Below, one piece after another: positions 13,231 to 25,300 of a stretch of DNA of 48,852 bases. The position numbers and the translations under genes were made by a program. The stretch comes from Cruorifilaria tuberocauda (Eukaryota; Nematoda; Chromadorea; Rhabditida; Onchocercidae). The stretch spans positions 1-48,852 of the forward strand of contig JABVXU010000410.1 of the NCBI GenBank assembly GCA_013365365.1. Direction: 5' to 3'. Within the stretch, counting starts at the first letter, position 1, and each line of letters starts with the position of its first letter. The notes below the pieces were generated by a model. That model was given only the letters and a program-made list of their open reading frames with translations. It did no database searches and was not told where the DNA came from.

Positions 13231-16152
13231 ATGTATAGGCAGATGTTAAGTTTAGTTGATTATGCTGGCAGTGATGACGATGAGTCGCAAAATGAGGAAT
13301 GTATTTGTGCGGAAGTAGTTTCAAATTCTGAGAAACGTCTGACATCCGCAAATAAGAACGGTAAGACGATAAATGGATGGAGGCAAGATGATGCTGTGAT
13401 CGAAGGATATGATGATATTTCAAATGCTGGTAAGGCTTGTAATTTATGATATTTTTAATAAATGTCGTTTTCACTGCTTTTTTATACTTTAAGCCTGTTT
13501 TCATTACTTTCGGTTCTATCTGCTGCTGTTCACGCCTTTGCCTTTCTAACAATGATAAGGTACATAATCTTATCGCAGACATTATTAACCAATAGTTTAA
13601 CTTGTCATTTATATTTCCAGAAGAAGAATCATCAATACTGACAAGCTTGCCACCCTCAGCACCTTTGGCTGATAAACCCGTACAACAGGAGAAAGATTTA
13701 GATGATTTGGTAAAGCGAAAAGATTGGGAATTTAAGCTTGCAAAGAAAGCTGAAAGAAAACGCAAGCGCCACCATACACACCACACAAATAGTAGTTCAG
13801 AAAATGATCATTCAAGGTTTATTTCTCAAAATTACTTCATTCTTGTAGTTTATTGTCGTTTATGTCGTTTATTCTTCTCAAGACTTCTTCCTTGTTTTCG
13901 AAGATAATATGCTCAGGTAATTCATATTTTTCCGGATTTTATTTTATTATAAGCTTCTTGATTTTCATCGCTATCGTCATTTAGAATTCTTTCAGTTCAA
14001 AAGATTTAGCTTGATGATTCCTTTTGTCTCACAAAGTAATTCTTTACTTGTTTATAGTAAGAATCTCGCATATAACGGAATCAATGCAAAGAAAATGGTC
14101 GTCATACAAGCTTTTGGTGGATTAAAAGGTGTAGTTGGTGATGAAAAGCAAGAAAAGTCTGATGAGGTAAAATATGCGTCTGTCCAAAAACATTTATGGC
14201 TTGACTTGCCCCTGGTGTTAAAGAGAACGGTTAGCTGGCTTAGGTTTTATATTTCAGGTAGCTCTAACGGAACTATGAATTTGTTTTAGTACTTGTAATG
14301 GTGTATTGTAGGAGAATATCTTCTGGTTGCAAGCACATGCACCATTCTACTTCTTTAATTCATTTTGGTCCACGAACTATTCTCAGTTTTTGGTTTTTGC
14401 GGACCAGCTTTGTTATATCTTCTCATAATGCTTTAATTTTTTCTCTGTCTCTTCAGCATTATATAATTTTTCCCTTATCACGATGGGAGTCTTATTTTTG
14501 TTATAATATCTTATGGCAGACAAATCCGTGACTAGTAAGCATTGTATAGCTTTAACTTTCCTGTCTGTATTGCACTTATTTTAATCTTTCAGCAACCGAA
14601 TCATTCAATGACAGCTTCTTCATTAACTAATCTCCTCGCAGTCCTACCGCAACCTAAGAATGGCTCGAGAATTCCAAGAAATTCAAATTTTTTCACACCC
14701 AGCAGTAAACATTCTGCGGAAAAAGTTAAAAAACCTGAAGTTAGTAAATGTTTTTGTTTGACACATTCTTCAATATTACAATTTGCTTTTACTTATATTT
14801 GTTAGTCTTGATGTCATAGTGTTTGTCGTCTCATACCAAGCTTTACAGGTTCTCACTGTTGAAGAAATTTCGAAAAAATCAAAATTTGAAAAATGTGGCG
14901 ATGCGTCTGATGACGATCATGACTCAATAGACTTCTTTGGTCTCAAAGCAGTTGCTGATCCTCCTATGGTATCAGATATTACAACCGCTTCAGACATTTC
15001 TTGTGGCAAAAAACTTGAAAAGGTTTGGTTTAATTTGAATTTATTTTTCCGTATATATTGGTTTCGGTAAATATTTAATATGCATTTTTAAACACGTTTA
15101 CTGATAGTTGTTCGTGGCTCGGTGTCTCATCAAGCTGCTTCACGCCAAAGGAAACAGTTATTTATTGATGAGGTGAAAGTTTATAGATGAATGATTTATT
15201 GTATATGCTGTAATTCGGGAACACTAACTTCTTAAAGACGGATTCCCCAATAAATTTTGATCCCTAATTAAAATATTCGAATGGTGTAATCGATTTTAAC
15301 ATTAGTAATAAAATTCTTTATACCCATGTTGCTTGCAGTGAATCTTTGAATTATAGGTTGAAGTAACAGATGATGTGAAAATCGAAAATAATATATCCGC
15401 TTTCGTTTCTCATCCAGAAATTACCGTTGAGTGTTATGATACATCTGTCCCCGCTGTGCTAGCTGGATCTATTGATGATAGTGTACGTTCCCACGATCAA
15501 TTTTTTAAATCTTATGAATTCTGTATTTAATATTGCTGTCAGTATCACGAAACTTTAAAGTGTAACTATTTTCAGCAAGCCTTATGTATGATTTATTCAC
15601 GTGATGCTATACACTTGGGTGGTACAGTTTCCAATGCTGCTAAGGCCGTGGAAAATATGGTCGATGTTAATGTTGATAAGGTAAACCGTGAAAGTTACTT
15701 TTCTACTAATCCTTGTAACTTTATGCAGTTTTTTAATATCATAAGTATGAATTGATTTTTCAAGGTTTTGGGTCCAAATGTGCGTACGACACTGCTAAAA
15801 AATCTTCATAACAAGTCGCTTGCTGAAGCAACTTTATCACATCTTGCTAATATACCGAAAACCAAAGACATTGTGGATATGGTGGCACGACGAAAACATC
15901 AAATCACATATCTAGCCAGCATTGTAAGTATTTTGCTTTCCTTACATTGTCCTTATGGTATGTTTTGCTTCGTATGGTTTATTTTGTTTTTATCCTTTTA
16001 ATCAACTTTATTTAGTTTTATCACTACGCATTCAAGATAGCAAACAAGTAGAAATGATGTTTTAGGCAGTAGCTAGAGAAGAACAGCTTGCTGAGCAGTG
16101 GTCGGTGAACCGGCATAACAAACGAACATCAGCAAAGAAATATGGATTCTAA
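13231..16152 (+). CDS. PRCC: PRCC-family nuclear protein (9 exons, 433 aa)
   Basis: Exons 13231-13429, 13621-13816, 14058-14166, 14593-14739, 14849-15022, 15357-15482, 15576-15680, 15765-15923 and 16066-16152 give 1302 nt in phase. PRCC (papillary renal cell carcinoma translocation-associated) is a nuclear protein tied to pre-mRNA splicing factors and to MAD2B in mitotic checkpoint control. Family marks: the N-terminal MLSLVDYAGSDDDES (human MSLVAYASSDES), a basic KKAERKRKRHH patch, LLAVLPQPKNGSR (human LSALLPQPKN), an acidic-then-DFFGL stretch in exon 5, and the C-terminal box RRKHQITYLASI plus KRTSAKKYGF (human RRKHQITYL and QTQAKYGF). The long proline-rich region of the human protein (491 aa) is missing. 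ATG 13243 matches the family start best; 13231 is the first in-frame ATG. The exon 8 acceptor (TTTTTCAAG) is less usual but is fixed by phase. Confidence 0.9.
15108..15172 (+). other. exon-like 65-nt patch in a PRCC intron
   Basis: It sits between an acceptor-like TTACTGATAG and a donor-like GAG|GTGAAAG, and one frame is open and basic (VRGSVSHQAASRQRKQ). Its length is not a multiple of three. Inclusion between exons 5 and 6 would run into TAA shortly after the junction, so it would be a frame-breaking cassette exon if it is used at all. Confidence 0.25.
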
Positions 16153-16156
16153 TAAA
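16151..16156 (+). terminator. AATAAA overlapping the PRCC stop codon
   Basis: The TAA stop is followed directly so that AATAAA starts inside it. It may not be the signal used: T-rich sequence with further candidate sites follows to about 16320. Confidence 0.3.
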
Positions 16157-16385
16157 TTTTCAGTGGATATTACCTGTACTGTTCCACGTTTCTATATTTG
16201 TATCGTTTTTATTTTGTACTGTTTTTACTTTTTACTGCTTTTATTTTGTACTATTTTTATTTTATAGGGTTTTTATCCTAAATCGTATCACGTGCTCTTT
16301 TTTTGAATGAAAATATAGTTAGTTTTCGGTTTGTCGATGTTAATTTGCATTTTTTAAAGATTTTTCATGAATTATATGTTTTTCA

Positions 16386-16676
16386 GATTTACCATGAATT
16401 ATTTTAATTTGTAAGAAAGTTCGTTTCATTGTTTTGTTGAAAAAAGAGGGTAAAGTGCGTACAAGAAGGAAGGGTGTACTGAATAACACACTTCAAGCCC
16501 GTGGCAGTGTATCCATTCCACTAAAACATGTCTACTAAATTTCTACTAAAAAGTATGAGTTAATTTAGCGTCTATAAATTGGGAATTTCTATTCTCAAAA
16601 TGGTATTGGTTTCTGTTTTGTAGATCTTCCATGAAATGATTTAGCTTGCAATGAAGCTCACTTCATTTTTTCTTGG
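16386..16676. repeat. diverged direct repeat, about 55 nt, two copies
   Basis: Copy 1 starts GATTTACCATGAATTATTTT at 16386; copy 2 starts GATCTTCCATGAAATGATTT at 16623. Hand alignment stays in register for about 54 nt with roughly two thirds of bases identical. The 237-nt offset suggests an old segment duplication. Confidence 0.4.
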
Positions 16677-17919
16677 ATTTCGAGATCTTGGGTGTTTGGA
16701 CACTACAGCAACTGCTAAAATACGCACAAAAAGATGTATGAACATTTTTTTCAAATAATTCGGAAGATAGCGGGCAATCATCATGAACAAACAATTTCAT
16801 TTGTTTGACAGGTTAGTGCAATTTTAATGCGGGGCGTTCGAGTTATGTAATAGACCAGGAAAAGAGTTGTCTATCCTTCTATTGAAGCCGCTGACTGATG
16901 GTATTTAGGGATGAGTAGGGTGTATCTATAAAAATTTATAAAAAGTATTAATTTCTGTAGAGTTGTTGCTGGATTATTTTTGGTTTCGTCATTATGATGA
17001 AGTTCCTTTATCATTATAAATCCGGTTTTGGCAATAATTATAATGTAGTTCACTAAATTGCCTTCATTTTTAAAATGACATTATCTTACTGCTAACATCT
17101 CCCAAAGACTTTTAAGTTACCTAACAAGGAAATGAGGTGTTAATATGAATAACAAAATAGCGGATGCGGTCAACCTCCTTTAAAAGATATTATAGTATTA
17201 GAAGTGTCCATTATTCAATTATATGATCAATCGATACCGTCGTACTTTGTAAGTAGTTCTAACAATTTCAGCATTTCAACAACTTTCAGAGCTGGTTGTA
17301 TTTTAAAACTTCGATAATGCTTCATCATTTATTGATGTTGGAGTTTTTCTAATTATATTGCTCAGATTATCAGATTAAATTTTGCAATCTTCTATGGATG
17401 ATACAAACGAATAAAAACGATTTGGTCGATCAAGCTTTCATTATTGTATTATTTTATCATAGAGAATATTATGTGCTTGGAACTAATTATCATATTCAAA
17501 CTTGAAGCATTCACGACTGATTTCCATAAGAGCATTTCAAAATAATTTTTGTGCCATCTATATTTCATAGTGAATATTTTATCATTCCATCATATAACAA
17601 CCATTTGTTTATACGAAGGTAATTGGTTTCTCATATTCGTCATATTACGATATTTTTTGTACATTTCTCACCTAAATTGCACAATTATTTTTTTCATTTT
17701 TCCAAATTATAATGAAAACGAAAAGTATGATTTCAATGTGAAAGATTGAAATGAAGCCTTCCTTGTTTTGCATTATTTTCATTGTAAACTGATTCATTGT
17801 ATATTCGTATATCAGTGATATCGGAAGTAGTGAATAAAAATAATTTTGATCATGGCATATAATTCATGCATGGAAATTATGATCCATAAATGTGAAACAA
17901 ACAGTGCAACTTGTGTTGT

Positions 17920-17949
17920 AAATAATTAGCTTTGTAAAGCTAATTATTT
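17920..17949. repeat. perfect palindrome, 14-nt arms with 2-nt centre
   Basis: AAATAATTAGCTTT, then GT, then AAAGCTAATTATTT. The arms are exactly complementary. It lies in noncoding DNA with no gene next to it. Confidence 0.9.
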
Positions 17950-20900
17950 AACTGCGATATTAAGTTCATGTTTATATTAAAGGTGTGTGTGATATGCATT
18001 TATTGAGTTAATAGATAGTTTTTCTGAGAAACATTGAACTCTCTACATCTTTCTTTAAATTCGACCGGTATCAGTTATCATTATTCTCGAAGCAAGGTGA
18101 ATCATCCCGCTGCATTCAGCATGTAAGCGCATTTTCCAAGCTGATCCTCTATAATCTGAAAAAAGAAATACACGAAATATTATTTATAAATTACTAATAT
18201 TATATCTAAGCGGCAGATGGAAACGATAATAAAGAGGAATAGTGGTATGATGGGATAGATAATGATAATTACAATAATAATGAAGATTTCACCAAATGAA
18301 AATTTCCAGGATAACGATATTTATATTTTTTGAAAAAAAGAACAATTAAGAAATTCCATAATAAACAAAATATTTCTAAAATTTTTATTGCACTTATTCA
18401 TAACTGTTCATTATTTTTATCAACTTTCCAAATCTATGAAATCTATGAATAAACAATTTATAAGATTTGAGAAGAGAAAAGTGAAGAGAATAACTTCATG
18501 AGATAAATATTATTGTCCTTCTGGACAAAATAATTGAATGGAAAGACAACAGAAAGGCGCATTTAACTAATAACGAATCACAATATCATTACTGCAATTA
18601 TTAGTAAAAGTACAAACGATGATGGAAGCAGTGATGAAAAAGTGTCTACAAGAGAAGCAGATAAGAGATTGTGCCAATCTCTTATGTATCTTGCAACTGT
18701 GCTTGGATTTTTTCAAATATTTGACAAGCTAAATGAAATTTCTTATCTTAATGTTTTCGCTCTAACTTCCAGGCTTATTAGATTTAATTTCACTATGCTC
18801 TAAAAATATATTATCATCGATTAGAGTGAATGAAAGTGCTTTTAGCTACTAGAATGATATATGAGGTGCTTAATATCCTGATAGGCATGAAACGATCTCA
18901 TGTGATTAAATCATATATGAATGTGTTTTCTGAAAATGGTTTGATAAACTGGATGCAAAAATGAACAAGGTATATTTACGGACTGAAAATCATCCTTAGA
19001 GACAATGAATGAAGATAATATGTAATTTCTATTTATCAAGTCTTTAAAATTTTTCGACTGTGTAATATTTAAGGATAAAGCTGAAGATTGTTTCACCAAA
19101 GCAGGAAATATAATTAACTACTCGCATAGTATTTTTTCGACACCAAAAAATCATATATGGATGATAAGAGGGAATATAGATGAGAATTTAGATGCTGTCA
19201 TTAAAGCAAATAGTGATCTGTAGTTTATATTTAGAGTTTTTTAAATTTGTGAAATTCATTCTTATTCAAATTTTCAATTTTACTAAAAATTTATTTGTAT
19301 TTTCTTTTGATGGCAACCATAGAAAAATGTACCTTATAAAACCGTGCTAGCATTGTTGAATTTTGATAAATATATCATTTTGGTCATGTCAGATAAATAT
19401 GATACCACTCAATTTTTAATATAACGGATGCTGAAGACTACAATAATTTATGAATTTCGCTTTTGGACTGTTTGATTTGTGCGTCTTAGGCTTTCTAGCC
19501 AATAAAAATTATTTTTTACGATCAATAACACATAACCAAAATCAATTGAAAGATATGTTTCTTTATCACATGTTTTTATTTTGCGTATGCTTGCAATTCT
19601 CACAAAGTAAAATTAATACAAGAACGTCGCAATAATCTATAAGACGATAACAACTCATCAATAAATCATAATTATCATAAACATGAAGTAATAGATAACT
19701 CAAAGAAATGGTCCTAATGATTGTTCTTTCATCAAATAAGTTAAGGAAATGAAAAATGATCTTTTTGTTTCTAATTTGCAAATTATAATTGTGTGTGATA
19801 TGAATTAACTAAATAGTATAATGTTAATTTATTATTTTTAATCTTTTAAGTAAAAATTACCTTTGGAGGAATTGGAAAATTCTTATAAAAACTGTAATAA
19901 AAAGAAATAATTAACTTCTGGCGATTGATTTCGTTTTTTTCATATGTATCGACTTCTCGGGAATATGACTGCTATAAAAGAATGCAACAAAAAGATAACT
20001 AATGGATGAATTCTGGAGAATTTTCATGAAAGATTATTATGAGGTGTCGTGAGTAGTCGTAGTAGGAATACATCGAAAATTAAAAATGATCTTTTCTAGT
20101 ATTTTTTCATCCCACTTTCAATAAAAGATAAAATACTCGTGTCACTTTTTCTTTTCTTCCAGAAGTATTTGTTTGACACATTATTCTTAACTATATATTA
20201 TTTCTATCATTGTTTGTGAATTATTTTTCAGTTGAAATATATTTACGTGACAAGTTATCAGGAGTAGCTGAAAAAGAATCGTCAGTTTCTCATCAAAAAT
20301 GATTTTCTGATTCTTCTTATGTTAAACACTTGTCTAAATAAAATTAAGAATAGTTAATTAAAGTTATTTGAAATCATCAAAAACTATCTGAAGTATGCGA
20401 AATATCCTTCTGGCAAAGTAAATGTTTCTCGTAATATTATCAATTCGATTATAAAGCGTTTTTAAAAGAATCAAATAAACGACTCTTCAATAGCACTATC
20501 AACGAATGGTACTTGAAGAGTTATTCATCCACTGCCTAAAAACTTTGTTTTTTATAATAATGACTGAAATGTCAATGTTATTTTCATTTTAATAAGAAAA
20601 AAATCTTGTGAAATGTTTTGAGTAATTTTTCGTATATTTACTAAAAATTAATAGTGGAATATAAGGTGAAATACACGTATTCATTCTTTAGTAAATGTTA
20701 TATTTCATATTTTTTGTGAAATATTCCATATTTCGTCTTTTAGAATGAAATTCTTTAGTAGAAGCGAAGATAGATCCATTCTTTCAGTGCACTTTCAGTG
20801 AGCTCAAATAAAGTTGGCAAGAAACATTCTTCTGCTTTATCATTCAGCAAACCTTTCTAAGATGAAATAGGAAATCAATGATATATTCATTGGCATTCTC

Positions 20901-21259
20901 AGTCATTTTCTAGTTTATTAAAAAAAGGAAGGATATCCTGTCCTTCTCAAAATTATGCAAAATTGTGGAGATATTTTCATTCGGAGAGAAAATAATCCAA
21001 ACATAATCATTTTTCTTCATTACTTCAACAATGACAGTTGGTTGGGACATAAGTTATGAGAGGAGAAATGAGATAAGAAAGTATAACAGCGTCTCTTCTG
21101 AGCTATACACAACTACTGTCAGCCAATTTCCAGAAAAAATACACATATGTTATGTTAGCTGCATCAGACTGCTAAAGGCTTAACCAGAGACCATGGAAAC
21201 CTATGAATGGATATCAAATACCTTCAAGGTAGATAGGTAAATATAGTGAAATTCTATTG

Positions 21260-21335
21260 GTGCATGTCTATGTATGTATATTGGTGTATGTGTGTTGTGT
21301 GTGTGCGTGTGCATGTGGGTGTATGTGAATGTGTG
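21260..21335. repeat. TG-rich degenerate microsatellite
   Basis: A run of TGTATG, TGTGTG, TGCGTG and TGTGGG units about 75 nt long. It is an imperfect (TG)n repeat. Confidence 0.85.
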
Positions 21336-22349
21336 GGAGGAATAGGGGCTTAGGAGATCGTTGATGACTGCTCAAGTGCTATTTCCGATGGCAGATGAGT
21401 ATAGGACTGCAACCAACTGATAAGCAAGCGGGACAGACAAGGGATGAAGAAGGAGGTACTAACATTTTGTTGCCTCTATATGAATCCTTCAGGAGTTTTA
21501 GCTTATTCCTTTGATAGGTCCTTGAGGTTGCAGGCACAGACTGGTGCTTGGAGCAGACTGGGCTCTAGTCCAAGTAATACAGCCCTTACCTTCCCTTGCC
21601 ACAATCCTATCTCTTGGCATCTTTTTCAGTGAAGCATCTTCATCACAGCAACAGTTGATACGACTTACGAAATAGCGTCAAGTTGTATTAAAAAAAAGAA
21701 GAAAAAAAAACAACGACTATGAGGAGGCGAGCGACAGTGGATTAGAGCCAGAGATATGCCAAGCTAAGTACTTCGAAGGATCATCCTTCTCATCTTTCTC
21801 TTCTTCTCATCAATTATATCAGCATCAAAGACATTGTTATTGCCGTTATCATAGAGGACTGCGGTAACCATTATCGTTACCAATGACTGTTTCAGCTTCA
21901 GCCACTTCAATTTTCCCAATTGATTTATCAACTGCATATGTTTTCATTCTTCAACGCTGCTGAAAAACTGAAACAATTCACACGTTCCTCTATGATTCAT
22001 TAGTGAGGCGGAAATATCAGTTCGCCTAGGTCGTCGTATTGTCTGATGCTAATAATCAGTCAGTGAATCACATGAAACGTTATTGCTGCATAACTCATTC
22101 CTTCCTGTGCAGTTTTACACAAATCACTGAACGCATCACTGGCGCTAAATCATTTACCAAGTAACCACAAATGATTGTAATTCTCTGATCAAAATCAAAC
22201 GCCATCTTTTATAGCTTTCATTATCCCTTTGATCTGCACCTACATTTCGACTCTATTTCGGGTCTAATTCTATCCTGTTATTGTGCTTCAAATTACACAC
22301 CACTTTATTGTACTTCTGGTACAGTTGAATTGTAACAGACCTTGGCGCC

Positions 22350-25300
22350 ATGGGGCATTGCGCCTCACGCGACCAAAAAGATCAAAAGAATTTGAACCGT
22401 CGAATCGATGAGCAAATCAGAAAAGATCAATCAATGTCACTTCGAATCATTAAACTTCTCTTATTAGGTATGTTGGATATTTTTTAAAAATCTTCATCTC
22501 CATCTCTATCGTATTTCTTGTCATTTCAATAGAATTTCCGATCAAACCTTGTTCTAAATATAATTCCTTGTTGAATGACATTATGATTCCTTTTTTAAAA
22601 AAAAATCAAAACTACGGAAGTAACAACTGGATCGTCGACGAATAGCACTCATCTTTTGCATACTTCGTAACATAATGCCATCATCATATATCGATTCAAA
22701 TTTCACAGTTGTACACTTTCACTTGACCTTTGAAGCAATCGCTTTATGGATGCTTTCTGCCTTCTATATTAAGCAATTTTCGTTGTAATATATGTGACCC
22801 TTCAAATTTTGCACTATTCTGTGAAAATTATAGAAAATCAAGATTATCCACTGATCATATATGATTTCCAATGCTTAAATGAGATGAATTTTTTAAGTTC
22901 AAAAGCTGGAGTGGACACTTGAATGAATGAAAATCATAGACGGTATTCTCAGTTTTTATTACAAAAATGCAGCAGTCATTTCAAAGAACTGAAGCGATTA
23001 CTTCACTACTTCCTGGTCAAGCGGTCACTTTTTATTTATTCTATTAGTCTGAATCGGAACGCCGTCCAATTCGGAATAGACTTTTTTTATTAATTATTAA
23101 ACATTACTCAGCATCCATCAGTATTCGAAATATAATATTAGTATTCGAAACTATTGCAGTCACTTCAATAGGATTGTAAATTTCCTTATCATTTCCGAAA
23201 TCTTCTGATCTGCACTGATTACTCACCATTTTATCCTTCTTGTCTTAAATTACATTTGTTCTGAATCAGTCCGTTAGTTTTAAATTACTTCTAAAGCGAT
23301 CCTCTCTTCCATAGCATTATTTCATTATGCATCTCATCATAGTACTGTAAAAGAAATTTTATTTATTTTTAACCAAACGAATAATCAATGCTGTTAATGA
23401 AAAGCTATTTGGAAGAAGTGTTCGATGCTATATATCAACAAAATTTTAGATGCTAACTACGTTGTGCTTCTTTAGCAAGAGGGAACAGTTCCCGTGCATT
23501 ATATATGTACTTCTTAATCAAGCAGTTTTCCTAGAGATTTTGTGTCATCTAAGAAAAAAATAAATAAATAAATGCAGCAAATGCTGGATAATAAACAGGA
23601 AGTGATGAGCTACCTGGTAATCCAATTAAGCTAAACAATTCTTTAATTTAACAAATCAATGTAATTGCTAAAATTGAAAATCATATTCGAAATGTTGGCA
23701 AATGATAAATTAACATTGAACTTGGATTTTGCTTTAATTCTAGCAAATCAGAAATACTCAACAGCAGTTGCCATGGCTGTAATATTTTATTGACATTTTA
23801 AATGTTACACCACTCAGTTTCTGTCAATAATGATAAAAAGTTGTTAATGACAAAAAGTGTTAATTGGTGTGACAGCTGGGAAAATGCCACTGGTAATTTC
23901 TAATCATATCAATTTAATCTGAGTAATTACTGAAGAACATCAAGATGAACATTTTTATGATACTTTCTTTAACCCAAATCTCAGACAATCTATTGCATTC
24001 TTAGAAGTTTGATGACGAAACCAGCACCGAATTAATTTCAGAAAGAAATTCCATACAAAAAAAGTATAATACAAAAGTGTTAAAAACATTTACATTTAGA
24101 ATGGGGATAATTTTGATACATTTGATAGGTTACAATTGATTTCATTAATTATATTTGACTTTTGCGTATGACCCAACAACTGTAACTAGTTCATCAATTG
24201 GATAAACAGTCGTAATTATGTAATTATAAACATTCATTAGTTTTATTGTCTCTTCTAAATTTAATTATAAATGATGATTAGCAATGCTAACATGTTTCAC
24301 TAAATTTTGAAAATTTCGTTTTAGTATTGCATTACCATTATCGAGAGCTCTCAAACTACTCGTTAAATTATTTTTGCTACTATAAAGTGAAATTTCCCAA
24401 ATGCATCGAAAAACAAGAATTACTACTTACATTTAAAAATTAAAACAATTTGTCAAGCGATTCACAGTGAATTTTTGGCAGAAAGTAATACTTTATAAAA
24501 GATCTCTAAAAGTATTCATTGTTACCAAATGAAAACAGAAATTAGGAGTAAGCATAGCTTTTGTAGCGATTTTCTGAACAATCTACAGTGAAATCGTAAT
24601 TTGGTGTTTAAAACTGAACCACTAAATGAAAATAAATTATACCAAGCAATATATTCCACTGTATAATATGTCATTGCTTTTTTCTTTGCTTTCACACATT
24701 TTGTGTTCATTTCTTCAACTTCTGAACAGATTTGTTAGAAAAAAAATAAATCATAACTTGCGAATATTTTTTTCCTCTAACTTTTCTATAATATATTCCT
24801 ATGAATTGAAAAGTAATTTAAAGTGAATAATTACAGGAGCTGGTGAAAGTGGAAAAAGTACAATACTCAAACAAATGAGGTCTGTTGTAAATAATATTTC
24901 TTTATTTTGATGTACTTCAAAATCTTAGCGAGCCAAATAAATTCATCAACATACTGCTTTTAAATACTTTAGAGTAAAAGTAGTAAAATTAGCACAAATG
25001 TTTGTGTTATTTGATATCATGCAGTAGGATCGACAGTACTTTCTTCTTCGTCAAATTGGCATATGGTTGTTAGGAGAAATGATGCAAATCATCACTTCTG
25101 AAATCGATTCCCTCAGAAGTGTCGTGAAAAATTCAAAAAAAAATTAGAAGATGAGAAATGTTCAAGTATTATATGTACAATGTAATTATTCAGGATATTG
25201 CATAACAATGGATTTTCACAACAGGATTTGGAGATGATAAAACCAGTGGTTTACAGCAATTGCATACATTGCATGCTAGCAATTCTCCGAGCAATGTTTC

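Larger units (their letters stand above)
16157..22349. other. 6.2-kb spacer before the G-alpha gene
   Basis: No exon with a recognisable product was found on either strand. Contents: a TTTTATTTTGTACTG-like tandem patch (16200-16270), a diverged duplicated segment (16386-16676), a long perfect palindrome (17920-17949), a TG-rich tract (21260-21335) and otherwise AT-rich DNA. Open frames such as 21444-21632 have no splice context or family match. The last few hundred bases should include the promoter of the G-alpha gene. Confidence 0.4.

Noticed and set aside
13211..13786. A 191-codon open frame on the minus strand, the longest in the window
   Set aside because: It lies exactly antisense to PRCC exons 1-2 and their intron. 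The plus strand carries family motifs and splice sites there, and the minus frame has none.
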